A stretch of 64,000 bases of DNA. Source: Littorina saxatilis. Its lineage: Eukaryota > Mollusca > Gastropoda > Littorinimorpha > Littorinidae. Each line of letters opens with the position of its first letter. Position 1 is the stretch's first letter. The position numbers and the translations under genes are program-made. The notes under the pieces were generated by a model that saw only the letters and a list, made by a program, of their open reading frames with translations, was not told where the DNA came from and made no database searches. Shown one piece after another: positions 56,801-64,000 of the stretch. The stretch lies in contig NC_090251.1 of assembly GCF_037325665.1 (NCBI RefSeq), forward strand, positions 33,493,295 to 33,557,294, read 5' to 3'.

Positions 56801-59800
56801 AGGAACAGAAGTCGTGACTCCTGACATAGGAGAGTGGAAGAATAAAACCGCTCACTGATTACAATTCTTTTAATTATTTAGTATAGCTATGGAGCATTTT
56901 CGAGCAATTCATTGCTGGTGTTTCTAAATTACAGTACAGCATTATGTCTCTTCAACTTTTTTTGTTTTCGGTCCAATTCGTCAGTAAACTTTTCCAACCT
57001 GGCGCCTTAGAAGTTAGCTTTAAGATCATAGTAAAACACAAAGAAAGCTTCCCTTTCATTATCTATACATAAACGGTCAAGGACAAGTAATTTATGATAA
57101 ATTTTCAGTGATCATGTTCAGTAACACAAAGAAAGCTTCCCTTTCATTATCTATACATAAACGGCCAAGGACAAGTAATCTATGATAAATTTTCAGTGAT
57201 CATGTTCAGTAACACTCGAAAGCTGAAAAATTCCCCAACCACAGTATTGATTTTGGAGAGCTTACAAGCTTAATAATAATTAGCCACCCTTGCTGTCCCA
57301 GGTTGTCTACTTTAGCCTGAAGCTGAGACATCCAGCTGTGAAACTGGTGGAGATAAAGACAGTAATTAACTGCCCTCAGGCTCCAATTCCAACACAGGGG
57401 GGAAGATTCCAAATTCCAGGCTTTATAATGTAGCCCTGGGTGGGATGTCCACTGTAAAAGTTGAATCAAAGCACTATAAAGCTTTGAAGTTATTATCGGA
57501 ATAGCTCGTGCTTTAATAATAATAATGATGACATCGACAGCCTATAAACTAAGCACAAACCATAGTAATTAATCTATGCTCTCTGCGCTTTACATATGAA
57601 CTATGAAAAAGAACATACTATTTAACACAACATCAAATTTATATTATACATTCTAGCAAAATAACGTTCAATTAACTTACAACAACACATTAGTTCATAG
57701 CCACCTATGGACAATACCATGCAGATAGATAAACAACACACAATAAATCATGTACAATCAACACTGTAAGTGGAAGATCTCAACTCACACACACACAATC
57801 TTGAATCTGCCACACCACACATCATGTACAGCCATCTTTTTCAAACAGGACAAGTAGAGAGTTGTCTATGAATCCAGATACATGCAGTTTGAACAGATGG
57901 GTTTTTAAGGCGATTTTAAAGGCCATGTGGCGAATGCTATGGGGGAGGGAATTCCATTTTCAACATGACATTGTTTGAATTGTAGGAACAATTAATAAAT
58001 CCTACCAAAAACCTGTCACTTTATAAAAGTAGTCAGTCAGAGAAAGGTGTAATAACATGTTAACTAAGCGGTAGCTTTATTTTGATAAAGCAATGATTGT
58101 ACAAGCCCCCAACCACTATTACCTTGATATGATGTGATACATATATATACACTCTTCAAAAAAAGTTAAGGATCGGTTGAAAAAACGGATCTAATTATAA
58201 AAAAAATTGCCAAAAAATTAAACATCGACATAATGATTAAAAGGTTAATGTGTTTGAATTAACAAATGAACAATGAGTCTTGACCTAGAATTTTGTTTGG
58301 CAGGCAGAGTTATTTCCCTTTGTGGGACTTCTCAAAAGCTTCTGCATTTTGGAAGAAAAAGGGTGTTTTTTTATAGCGCCATGAAATTTGCAGAACCCAT
58401 GTCAGGGCAAAAGGTTGTGATGCACGTGCTACAACAGGGTCCTGGCTATGAACATCGCTCACCAGCTTGTGTTTAAAGGTTGACACGCTGCCACAATTAT
58501 GCACAGTGGCAACATGCCCCCACGAAGAAAACTGAGCGATTTGGATAGAGGAAGGGCAATAGGATGGCTACTAGACAGTGTTGCTGCCAGGCAAGTGGCC
58601 CAGAGGCTTGCAGTGGCTCCCTCTGTCATCATCAGACTAAAACAGAGATTCCACGCAACTGGAAGAGTGCAGGAGCGACAACGTTCTGGTCGGCCCAGAG
58701 TCACCACACGAAGAGAGGATCGCTTCATTCAGAGGCAGGCCATGCAACAAAGAATGGCTACTGCAAACATTAGGCAACGCCTACAAGCTACCACCAACAC
58801 TGTTGTTAGTGGTCAGACGATCCGAAACCGCTTACACAACTTTGGCTTGCGTGCAAGGCGTCCAGTCCGAGGAACAACCCTGACTGCTAATCACCGAGCA
58901 GCTCGCCGAGCCTGGTGCACTCAACATGTGAGGTGGCAACGTCAGCAGTAGGTTCATGTGTTGTTTACAGATGAGTCCCGCTTTTGCTTGGAACCTGCTG
59001 ATGGTCGCATCCGAGTGTGGAGGCGTCGAGGAGAGCGCTTCGCAGAAGGAGCTGTTCTGGAATGACAGCGTTTTGGCGGAGGCTCTGTGATGGTCTGGGG
59101 AGGGATCAGCACACGTTTAAGGACACCTCTGTACCATGTAATGGGCAACTTGACCGGTGTCCGCTACCAGAATGAGATCCTGCAACCCCTGGTCGTTCCA
59201 GCCCTCCAAGCGATCGGCCCTCGTGCGATTCTTCAGGATGACAACGCACCTCCCCATCGCTCTTCAGCTGTAAACACCTTCATCCAGCAGGCCAGGGTCA
59301 ACAGGATGCTGTGGCCAGCCAACAGCCCGGACCTAAACCCCATAGAGCACATGTGGTACGAGCTTTGTCGTCGGGTACAGCAACATCACCCTCCTCCTGC
59401 CAATCTGGGTCAACTGCTGCAATGGCTCCAGCAGGAGTGGAATGGAGTTCCCAGAGCATTCATCTATATGCAACCTGATCCACTCCATGCGCCAACGATG
59501 TGTTGAATGCCTGCCACACAACGGAGGGCACACGCGTTATTGACACTGATTCACATTGTTGTGAATTCCATTTTCGAGGGTTGTCACGTTTGACACACTC
59601 TAGCTAAATTGTCGCTGCCGCGTTTGATCTTTGCTTTGTTTGTCATTACTCCTTGGTTGTTCAATTATATAATTTTAAAAAAATGAAAGAATTCGGTCTT
59701 GTCTGTTTTGTGTGGCGTGCTTGTAAAAAAGTGATCCTTAACTTTTTTTGAAGAGTGTACATATATGCCCTTGGACTTTCTTTACAAATAGTCGAGTATG

Positions 59801-62152
59801 CCGAACTAAAATAGAATACGGGATTGTGGGAAAGCTGTTCATGGGCACTAAGAAACTAAATTTAATTTTTAAAACACGACTAAAAAAACCTTTGAAATGA
59901 ATTAAAATGAATAAAATACAAGAATAACGAGTTCAGAAAATAACAACAATGAAAAAATTGAAGAAAAAAAGTCATAAATATATTCTTGCCAATTACACGA
60001 TTCAAAACCGTGACAGGTCAGTAGACGTGGGCTCTACCACTAAGCCAACCTGGTACTCAGTTCTCCCGAATGAAAATAGAATGTTGAACTTCAAACATGG
60101 ACAACAATTTACCCGTGAGTTCTCGAGCATACATGTCAACTTGTCGGTTTAGGAGTTTCTACGTTTGTATAATTTGTGTATTGTACGTTCTGTCAATCTC
60201 ACTGTTCTAGGTAAGTTAAGTTGATAACCGACCATATGCTGCTGTTCACTTCGTATAAGTTTGAAAAGCAATCTCAAGTAGCGTTAATTTCAAGTGTGAC
60301 CGACATTATGCTGTACTCCGGTTCGGAAATGCATTGACCAAAGGCGTCGACGTTGCATGAAAAGCATTTCCCTTCCCGGAATTCCCCAAGGATTTTGAGA
60401 CTTGGAAGATTTTGTTCGGGAAGACGAGGCTCTACGGTCGTTTTTATAAAGGGAAGCAAGCGGTTAAAAGCGGGCGTCGACAGAGCCAATAAAGGGGGAT
60501 ACCAACTGATCTCCGACAACATATTTTGACTGAGGTCACGTGGGTTTGGCTTGAGGTCACGTGACTTTAGGAAAACACACCTGCTTATAGCCATCAATCA
60601 CTACCAGTATTTGCCTATGACCGATTACTGAGGAAAATTAAAACTCAATATTTATCCACATTTTTGAAAACCCTGTATAAAATACTGTGAAACCATAATC
60701 GTCAACTGGTATTTGATGGAATATGTGTCATGCAGAGACTGCTGAAAGTTTGAAAAACCCACATGCTCTGATATTCTGGTCCAGAACGAGAATGTAAATT
60801 TTGCAATTATTATTTCTTGAAATGAAAAAAAGGAAAAGAAAAAAAAAAGAAGAAAAAACCACCAAAAAACCCTTTGCTTTGTGTATTATTAGATACATGT
60901 GTCTTTTTCAAACTGAACGCAACTGAAATAGGTTCATGTACGTTTTTACCAGGTACTTGTAGCGTACATATATATATATCAGGGATGTTGCTACAAATTT
61001 GTGCTGATGGGACAAATGTCCTGACTTAATCAACATGAATAGGACATTTAACCGGCGTAACAAATTTGAATAGGACATTTCAGGTGACCTGCATTGTGGT
61101 CGTACACATTATCATCTGCTATTAACTGTTCTCTCTTTATGTTGTCTTTTCTTCTCTTTTTGTTTCATCTTATTTGAGATGGCTTTGTTCCATATGATTA
61201 CTTTTAAAAGAACCCACTGTACTGAAACCAAGAAATTACTCCATACCTGAGAGAGACTGATTCTGTACCAGTGGGCTACATAAAGTGTCTGTATAATGAA
61301 CCGATGCCCTGCTGGACCAGTTGCTCTAGCAAATGTCTTTCTCTCTCTCTCACTGTGTAACTAGCGTGTGTGTGTATGTCACTATATGTGTCAGTTTGGT
61401 TTGTTGCTGTGTCTGGTGGTTGTGTTGTGGATTACAAATGTTGCACTTGCAGACCGAGACCTGATCATATGAATCGGACAGTTGAGGCAGTTAATCGGTC
61501 TATGACCGATGTCCGACGCCTAGCGACATCCCTGATATATATATAATTGAAAGTAGATTGTGTCAGGGGGGGGGGGGGGGGGGGGGGGGGAGGATGGGCG
61601 GAGCGGCCTAAGAAAGCATAGTCAAATGATACACAAAAAATACTTACAACGACGACCCCATATTCCGAAGCTGCCGGATGTCTTTGATTTTGCGAATGAG
61701 CCTTACTAGCAGGTGCCCGTCGTTTCAAGCGTATCCTTCGAGTCCTGCCGCTGGTTTCATCATCACCACTGTTGATGTCACCGAGTTCCGCTGTTCCGAG
61801 CACGCGCGCACTAATTTGTGGCATAAACACATCAACCATATGCATGCTGATCATGTTATCCATTTTTGGTGAATATCCACGTGGTTGATCTGGCCTCGAC
61901 AACCTTGATCTTTTCTGATCAAATGTCTGATCGATCTGTCGCTGCTGATGCAGACGCGGAACAAATGAAGCCGCATCCACACTGCGCTCGCCATTTTCAA
62001 GCGTTCCTGCAAAATAAAACGAGTACTTGGGTGGACTTCGTCACGAAATAAAATAAAAAGATTTACAAAAATACAAACAAAAATTAATTACCTGTGAGGA
62101 GAACAAACACAGTGTTGAGAAAGGCTGTTGGAAACAACCTTTTCCGTTTCAT
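35843..62152 (-). CDS. PTPRR: Receptor-type tyrosine phosphatase R (KIM-containing), 15 coding exons, 688 aa
   Basis: Dephosphorylates phosphotyrosine; vertebrate relatives bind ERK and p38 through a kinase interaction motif. Exons, minus strand, 5' to 3': 62152-62092, 62006-61648, 54841-54719, 45998-45837, 45328-45221, 43542-43286, 42727-42644, 42205-42106, 41568-41490, 40955-40879, 39718-39581, 38977-38864, 37878-37712, 36709-36596, 35966-35843. Phases match throughout (2,067 nt; human 657 aa). A signal peptide begins [14 protein letters not shown] basic RLKR furin-like site is near 113-116. Ectodomain (about 141-235) matches human ([11 protein letters not shown]). TM is about 254-277. Exon 6 encodes eight Gln. 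[18 protein letters not shown] is at 354-368, with the PKA-type RRGS. Catalytic parts: EIPMN, KNRYKT, WPDH (570-573), [10 protein letters not shown] (608-617), Q-loop from 653. Full catalytic set present, so probably active. Confidence 0.95.
36310..36338. repeat. Poly-G tract
   Basis: About 21 consecutive G in PTPRR intron 14. Length uncertain because such runs are poorly sequenced. Confidence 0.85.
37134..37255 (+). mobile_element. 5'-truncated SINE (GAAG-tailed family)
   Basis: Plus-oriented 3' part: CCCCGAAATCGGCGTATGCT, GGTAAAAACGGTCATACACG, then AAGAAGAAG. The 12-bp target duplication AGCACATTTATC lies at 37,122-37,133 and 37,256-37,267. Confidence 0.9.
37329..37574. mobile_element. piggyBac-like MITE with TTAA ends
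   Basis: TTAA stands at both borders with inverted ends TTAACTCATTGTCTCCC and TTAACACTTTCTACCCC (partial match). Repeated CCAGGTACGGATATA motifs occur inside. It has landed directly against the CAGTAGAACCCCCC end of another MITE. In PTPRR intron 13. Confidence 0.65.
38145..38350 (-). mobile_element. Partial inverted copy of the 13.4-kb family
   Basis: Reverse-complement similarity to 13.54-13.77 kb: TTTGATGACGTCATA core, GGCACTGTCATGCCCTCATT and AAATTTTGGTCAAGC blocks. Both ends are missing. Confidence 0.55.
38480..38600. repeat. ACCGGT-rich patch
   Basis: About seven ACCGGT or ACCGGAAA motifs within 100 bp, giving many short palindromes. Possibly a decayed foldback; no ends found. Confidence 0.4.
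39425..39453 (+). ncRNA. Hammerhead-ribozyme-like core
   Basis: CTGATGA, then a 4-bp stem GACC/GGTC closed by CAAGT, then GAAAC and GTC. This is the catalytic core order of a hammerhead ribozyme (CUGAUGA, helix II, GAAA), as in ribozymes carried by some retroposons and Penelope-like elements. One extra A precedes helix II. Helices I and III are not convincingly formed from this copy alone. Confidence 0.45.
39797..39952 (+). mobile_element. Short retroposon 3' end with 17-bp target duplication
   Basis: An insertion ending AATAATAAAGTTAATTTGAT plus a TTGATT tail, flanked by TTCCCTGAATGAAGAGA at about 39,780 and 39,953. The flank identity shows target-primed insertion. About 155 bp, so a heavily 5'-truncated LINE or SINE. 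PTPRR intron 10. Confidence 0.85.
40509..40689. mobile_element. Hairpin MITE, about 181 bp
   Basis: Arms ACATGGGACAAGACCATCCC and on through CATACCAAAAATCAACA are inverted at the right end (TGTTAATTTTTGGTATG to GGGATGGTCTTATCCCATGT) with about 85 percent match over roughly 50 bp. No reading frame. Distant relatives may lie at 11.46-11.64 and 27.60-27.85 kb. Confidence 0.88.
41647..41999 (-). mobile_element. tRNA-derived SINE, full-length-like
   Basis: On the minus strand the head GGGCGGGGATGTAGCTCAGT, CGGTAGCGCGC and GTTCGTCCCC resembles a tRNA with A and B boxes. A body shared with the 44.6-kb SINE follows (AAGATCCTGTAATCCATGTC, GGTAAAAACGGTCATACACG), then a CAAA tail. Near-duplicate flanks TGAAGGCCAT and TGAAGACCAT indicate an older insertion. 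PTPRR intron 8. Confidence 0.88.
42725..42895. repeat. 88-bp tandem duplication at the PTPRR exon 7 acceptor
   Basis: CGCCTACTTCAAACACAAAC starts at 42,725 and again at 42,813; the copies match over about 85 bp. On the minus strand each includes an AG acceptor and a few exon bases; only the 42,727 acceptor leads into exon 7. Confidence 0.9.
43591..44079. mobile_element. CAGTGGTACCTG MITE interrupted by a SINE
   Basis: TA-flanked ends CAGCGGTACCTGCGATGAAA and, inverted, CAGTGGTACCTGCGATGTAT. Without the SINE and one target copy it would be about 178 bp, similar to the copy at 34.9 kb. PTPRR intron 5. Confidence 0.88.
43662..43959 (-). mobile_element. Full-length tRNA-derived SINE (CAAA-tailed family)
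   Basis: Minus strand: head CGGTTGGCCTAGTGGTAAGG (A box) and GGTTCGAACCCCGGCCGGG (B box), body AAGACTTTAAAATTGGCAAT and GGCGTCTGGCATTATGGGGT, end GGCTGGGCGTTAAGCAAAC. The target duplication CAGGTGGCCTGTC lies at 43,649-43,661 and 43,960-43,972. This is the reference copy for the stubs at 5.5 and 52.5 kb. Confidence 0.95.
44082..44238. mobile_element. Diverged third CAGTGGTACCTG MITE copy
   Basis: It shares the TA with the preceding element and ends AGATACCACTG-TA; internal GGTCACCTGCAATGTAGG and ATAAAGGACA motifs match the family. The left end is eroded. Confidence 0.5.
44499..45059. mobile_element. Another CAGTGGTACCTG MITE interrupted by a different SINE
   Basis: Left end CAGAGTGGTACCTGTGATGA, right end GTAGGGACCACTG before TA. 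The body is about 85 percent like the 43.6-kb copy (GCAGGTGGCCTGTCATGACA, GTCCTTTTAAGG). It is split at 44,622 by the GAAG-tailed SINE. Confidence 0.85.
44623..44995 (+). mobile_element. Full-length tRNA-derived SINE (GAAG-tailed family)
   Basis: Head GTGGCGTGGTGGTAAGACGT and GTGAGTTCGAATCCCGGTCG form A and B boxes. The body GTGTGTACACGCAAGCACAA, TCGGTGGGTTATAGAAACAC and GGTAAAAACGGTCATACACG is shared with the 41.65-kb SINE, which has a different head. The 9-bp duplication AGAAGGTGT lies at 44,614-44,622 and 44,996-45,004. Confidence 0.93.
46060..46620. other. PTPRR intron 3, sequence of unclear nature
   Basis: A minus-strand open frame runs through about 46.35-45.83 kb into exon 4 in another frame. 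It is not required by the gene model and has no recognised homologue. No clear element ends. Confidence 0.35.
47588..47706 (+). mobile_element. SINE 3' fragment (GAAG-tailed family)
   Basis: GGCATATGCTGCCTGAATGG, GGGTAAAAACGGTCATGCAT, GAACGTGGGAGTTTCAGCCC and an AAGAAGAAG tail; diverged and 5' truncated. No target duplication identified. Confidence 0.75.
47879..48462 (+). mobile_element. tRNA-derived SINE (CAAA-tailed) carrying a nested insertion
   Basis: Head GGCACGGTTGGCCTAGTGGT, body to GTGGCTGCTCCGCC (about 47,999), then resumed from GCGTCTGGCATTATGGGGTT (about 48,273) to the CAAACAAA tail. The 13-bp target duplication AGTCTTGACAAAT lies at 47,866-47,878 and 48,463-48,475. Confidence 0.92.
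48000..48272 (+). mobile_element. 5'-truncated retroposon end with (ATTG)n tail, nested in the SINE
   Basis: About 270 bp ending CGCGCTATATAAGCTTCATA and four TTGA units, a typical molluscan non-LTR retroposon 3' end. Its insertion removed or masked three bases of the host SINE. Confidence 0.75.
48500..48600 (-). mobile_element. LINE 3' end with GAGTT repeats
   Basis: Minus strand: AATTGAAGCCAATAAAATTT then four GAGTT units, a common 3' end of molluscan non-LTR elements. How far it extends upstream (toward 49 kb) is unclear; no reverse-transcriptase frame was seen. Confidence 0.55.
49965..50096 (+). mobile_element. Old SINE 3' fragment
   Basis: CCCCCGGAATCGGAGTATGA, then ATGCGAGAGTCGCAGCCCAG and GAAGAAGAAAAG follow the layout of the GAAG-tailed SINE end but with many changes. 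Confidence 0.5.
51113..51142 (+). ncRNA. Degenerate hammerhead-like motif
   Basis: CTGATGAAGCTTCCATAAGC then CAAAATTCG; the GAAA of the core is changed, so it is probably dead. Context (TTCTTGT before, GAGTACA after) parallels the 39.4-kb copy. Confidence 0.3.
52239..52884 (+). pseudogene. hAT-associated TTF-type zinc-finger reading frame, SINE-interrupted
   Basis: Starts [20 protein letters not shown]; a SINE interrupts it at 52,474. Without the 211-bp insertion plus duplicate the frame continues as [20 protein letters not shown], then [20 protein letters not shown] and TKDH, a Cys/His finger like those of ZNF862/KIAA1586-type hAT-derived proteins. After about 52,845 the homology continues in another frame ([20 protein letters not shown]), showing one frameshift. 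The DDE and dimerisation regions are absent. Confidence 0.75.
52474..52670 (-). mobile_element. 5'-truncated SINE (CAAA-tailed) inside the hAT reading frame
   Basis: About 197 bp of the SINE 3' part (GCTTAACGCCCAGCCGACCA to CCAGACGCCAGGCGGAGC), lacking the tRNA head. The 14-bp target duplication AAGCTGGGCAACAT lies at 52,460-52,473 and 52,671-52,684. Confidence 0.94.
54043..54184. mobile_element. Hairpin (foldback) element
   Basis: The left arm AGGTTACAACACTCGTGATT, TTATATGGCTTGTATTTCAG, TCAAGACC is the near-perfect inverse of the right arm; arms are about 53 bp around a 36-bp loop. Larger flanking sequence to about 54.30 kb (ATGATACCATGGATGAACGG) may belong to it. Confidence 0.9.
55088..56168 (+). 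mobile_element. Long interspersed non-coding repeat starting ACGACTAGTGTCTG
   Basis: From a GTCTGTGT microsatellite through two diverged internal copies of CAAAGTTCTCGATGGATCTG and ATTTCAACACGTGCTCTCAG (about 190 bp apart) to CCGGCGAAGCCGGCTACCCG, ending GGGTATTCATTCTAGT. The edges ACTAGT and CTAGT face each other. I recognise this as a frequent gastropod repeat but cannot assign a class. Confidence 0.6.
57036..57211 (+). repeat. 88-bp tandem duplication
   Basis: Two copies (57,036 and 57,124) starting ACACAAAGAAAGCTTCCCTT, differing at about two positions. PTPRR intron 2. Confidence 0.94.
57500..57620 (-). repeat. Retroposon 3' end-like fragment
   Basis: A TAATAATAATAATG tract followed by sequence containing CTCTGCGCTTTACATATGAA, the reverse of a GCGC-rich retroposon end with an (ATT)n tail. 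Confidence 0.4.
58150..59757 (+). mobile_element. Full-length Tc1-like transposon in PTPRR intron 2
   Basis: 1,608 bp, TA on both sides, identical terminal inverted repeats of about 25 bp starting CACTCTTCAAAAAAAGTTA. One transposase gene on the plus strand. Ends are intact but the gene carries several lesions, so this copy is older than the one at 7.3 kb and of a different subfamily. Confidence 0.94.
58514..59543 (+). pseudogene. Tc1 transposase, DD34E, with two stops and a frameshift
   Basis: Starts [20 protein letters not shown]; helix-turn-helix [19 protein letters not shown]; catalytic motifs [16 protein letters not shown] and [11 protein letters not shown] with 34 residues between the last two acidic positions. 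In-frame TAG at 58,949 and TGA at 59,063, and a one-base frame change near 59,466-59,473. The terminus GGHTRY is readable in the shifted frame. About 340 codons, normal length. Confidence 0.92.
60980..61534 (+). mobile_element. hAT-type MITE, 555 bp, with 8-bp target duplication
   Basis: Inverted ends CAGGGATGTTGCTA / TAGCGACATCCCTG flanked by ATATATAT on both sides (a weak duplication since the site is TA-rich). Subterminal GGACAAATGTCCTGAC and repeated AGGACATTT. Homologous ends occur at 5.95 and 10.5 kb. PTPRR intron 2. Confidence 0.85.
61567..61591. repeat. Poly-G tract near PTPRR exon 2
   Basis: About 24 G, roughly 55 nt inside intron 2 from the exon 2 donor at 61,648; on the transcript this is a poly-C run. 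Confidence 0.9.
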
Positions 62153-62463
62153 GTTTCGGTCCGTCTGCTTCCTTTCGCTCCTGCCATTAGACGCAAAGCG
62201 GCACATGCGTGTACTACGCGCAAGTAAAGTTCCAAATTAAATGTCATTGAAACATAGCATTAACTCTTTTTCAGCTGACAAAGATGGTTTGATTCTGCTA
62301 AATATGGCCTTTTGGAGGAGTGACACTTATAGTTGGCTTCTGGAAGCAAAGTGTAAAAATGTGTATTTTCGCTAATGTATTCCTTCGCGTGTCAGCTGTG
62401 TTTTGTGACGTCACATGTAAACATAGAGAAGAAGCCCTCAACTCGAAGTCTTTGCCGCCGTGT
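62153..62463 (-). promoter_or_regulatory. Presumed PTPRR 5' leader and promoter
   Basis: Directly upstream of the PTPRR start codon, bounded by a foldback element at 62,465. No TATA box or CpG cluster stands out, and a further untranslated exon upstream cannot be excluded. Confidence 0.3.
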
Positions 62464-62464
62464 G

Positions 62465-63032
62465 CCGGTGTAACACGAGAAAATTACTCCCACGAGATTT
62501 TTACTCCGGAGTAAAAATTTCGTACGAAAATGTTACTCCCTTTACGAACAAAGTACTCCCCCATTACACGAGAAAATGACTCCCCACGACAGGTGAGTTC
62601 CGAGTAAACATTTCGTACACAAATGTTACTTCCCTGACGAATAAATAACCAGAGACGTATGTATGTCTCTGAAATAACGAATAACTTGACTTGAATCACT
62701 TCACCCTAACACGAGCAATTTAACTTCCCATGCCAGGTGTACGAAATGTTTACTCCCTTGTCCCCTGTTAATCTTGGTGGTGGAAGGGCAGCGCGACATT
62801 CGTTTGTGCGAGATCACATATTGGCATTATCCCTTCGCCCGCATCCCATTTTCGCGTACGAGAATTGTACTGGAAGTACAAAAAATGGGGAATAAAATTT
62901 TTTGGAGGGAGTAATTTTTTCGTGCCTTGGGGGGTTCTTTTCTCGTACGAAAGGTGTACTCGGAGTAAGTATTTCGTACAAAATGTTCACTCCGGAGTAA
63001 ATTTTTCGTGGAGTAAAAATGTGTTACACCGG
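62465..63032. mobile_element. Foldback element with repeated ACGAAA/ACTCC motifs
   Basis: Inverted ends CCGGTGTAACAC / GTGTTACACCGG. The inside is packed with TTACTCC, GGAGTAA and CGTACGAAA motifs in both orientations (for example ACTCCGGAGT twice). No gene. It lies 0.3 kb upstream of the PTPRR start codon. Confidence 0.78.
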
Positions 63033-63222
63033 TGTATCAAGAAAAACAGTACTCTACTCCGGTTAGTTGGTTGGTTGGTTATTATAATTTTTTATCGTCT
63101 CATCAGCTGACTATTGCTATTCGAGACCAATGCAAGTTTGTTTCTTTTCTCAGCCACACGGCAAGTTTCATGGTTATTATTTAATTATAACCAGGTCTTT
63201 TACTGTAAAAAGAAGGTTCTCA

Positions 63223-63565
63223 GTAAAAAAAAAAAAAAAAATTGTCTGTTTAGGGTAACCCGACCGACCCTATCGATTTGGCGCCGACCCAAAAACTTTT
63301 TTTTGATTTCAAAAAAAAAAAAAAAAAAGAGGTAAAAATGCTAAAAAGAGACATTTGGCGTTTCTTTCTCTCCCTTTCTCTCTGTTTTATTTATACGTTA
63401 GTTTTGAAACATGTATTCATCAAATATAAGAAGTGAATGTTCAGCCAACATAGCATTTACACCACAAAAAAAAAAAAACAAACAAAAAAAAACAAACTTT
63501 ACCTACCTACCGACCCTACTTTTTTTGGTCATGTTACCCTAAACAGACAATTTTTTTTTTTGGCC
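63223..63565. mobile_element. Harbinger-like MITE, about 340 bp
   Basis: Inverted ends AAATTGTCTGTTTAGGGTAAC next to poly-A and, at the right, GGCC followed by TAA. Subterminal CCGACCGACCC and ACCTACCTACCGACCC motifs match those of the 11.9-12.7 kb element. No reading frame. Confidence 0.7.
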
Positions 63566-63643
63566 TAACCGACTGCATAACCGCTTCAAATTTTGTACTT
63601 GTTACAAATCTGGATCTCCTTTAAAAAGTTAAAAATCTTGGTA

Positions 63644-63657
63644 TGCACACACACACA

Positions 63658-63690
<33 letters not shown>

Positions 63691-63790
63691 CGTGGCACAC
63701 ACTGTCACACACACACACACACATACGGGACACAAACACTGACACACCACACACACTGTGACACACGCGCACGTACACACCCACAGTACA
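63644..63790. repeat. (CA)n-rich microsatellite
   Basis: Several CA runs with interruptions (TGTCACACACAC, GACACACC). Reading frames here are artefacts. Confidence 0.95.
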
Positions 63791-63798
63791 CACGTACA

Positions 63799-63885
63799 CA
63801 AGTTTCAAGTTCCAAGTTTTACTTTTTGTTTAATCCTGTTACTCCTTTTGAGACATGGAGGATAACTTCTCGGTTATAAAAACAA
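63799..63885 (-). mobile_element. LINE 3' end-like fragment
   Basis: The minus strand reads GAGAAGTTATCCTCCATGTC, then GTAAAACTTGGAACTTGAAA, a common non-LTR 3' end. The element would extend past the window edge. Confidence 0.5.
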
Positions 63886-64000
63886 AAATAGATAAGTTTG
63901 ATCACAGCTACAAATTAAAATTTGTAAATTTGACAACAACTTCAAATAGCAAATAATAATTATACAACCTAGCTTCCCGAATTTGATACATTTGGCCAAT

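Overview
This is a eukaryotic, intron-rich, repeat-rich nuclear window. It looks like a gastropod mollusc, probably a caenogastropod of littorinid type. Reasons: three animal genes with many small exons; tRNA-derived SINEs with caaa or gaag tails; many small TIR elements; long GT, GA, GACA and homopolymer tracts. The species call is an inference from repeat types I recognise; the animal call is firm. All exon models were read by hand from splice sites, phase and remembered human proteins, without database searches.

Layout. (1) 1,737-13,085, minus: FBXO47, an F-box protein, 9 coding exons, 438 aa, with a possible extra 5' exon near 15.9-16.0 kb. (2) 16,385-24,331, plus: ELP4, an Elongator subunit, 10 exons, 395 aa, divergent from FBXO47 across a gap of about 350 bp that probably holds both promoters. 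(3) 35,843-62,152, minus: PTPRR, a receptor-type tyrosine phosphatase with a MAP-kinase interaction motif, 15 coding exons, 688 aa, convergent with ELP4. Every exon joins the next in phase, and each protein length is close to its human counterpart. About 11 kb (24.8-35.8 kb) and the two window edges carry no recognisable gene. The three genes act in unrelated processes (ubiquitin ligase substrate choice, tRNA wobble-uridine modification, MAPK dephosphorylation), so this is gene neighbourhood rather than a pathway.

Mobile elements fill the introns and spacers. There are two full-length Tc1-like elements (7.3-8.9 and 58.2-59.8 kb), each with a damaged DD34E transposase. Several hAT-type elements are present, one an internally deleted copy carrying a TTF-type zinc-finger reading frame and itself hit by a SINE. 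A pogo/Tigger-like element, two Harbinger-like elements (one with a 145-aa reading frame I cannot identify), a piggyBac-like MITE, several TA-flanked MITE families and foldback elements are also seen. At least ten SINE insertions are visible, many with clear target-site duplications, including SINE in MITE, LINE end in SINE, and SINE in hAT. I saw no retroviral, LTR-element or Polinton coding sequence.

The most unusual pattern is that exon edges in all three genes lie inside local tandem duplications: FBXO47 exon 6 acceptor (114 bp, three copies), PTPRR exon 7 acceptor (88 bp, two copies), ELP4 exon 6 (about 155 bp, two), ELP4 exon 7 acceptor (231 bp, two), and the end of the ELP4 coding region (about 150 bp, three). 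Other points of note are a hammerhead-ribozyme-like motif at 39.4 kb, a SINE stub whose target duplication begins 8 nt inside an FBXO47 intron, and a possible MITE origin for the start of FBXO47 exon 6.
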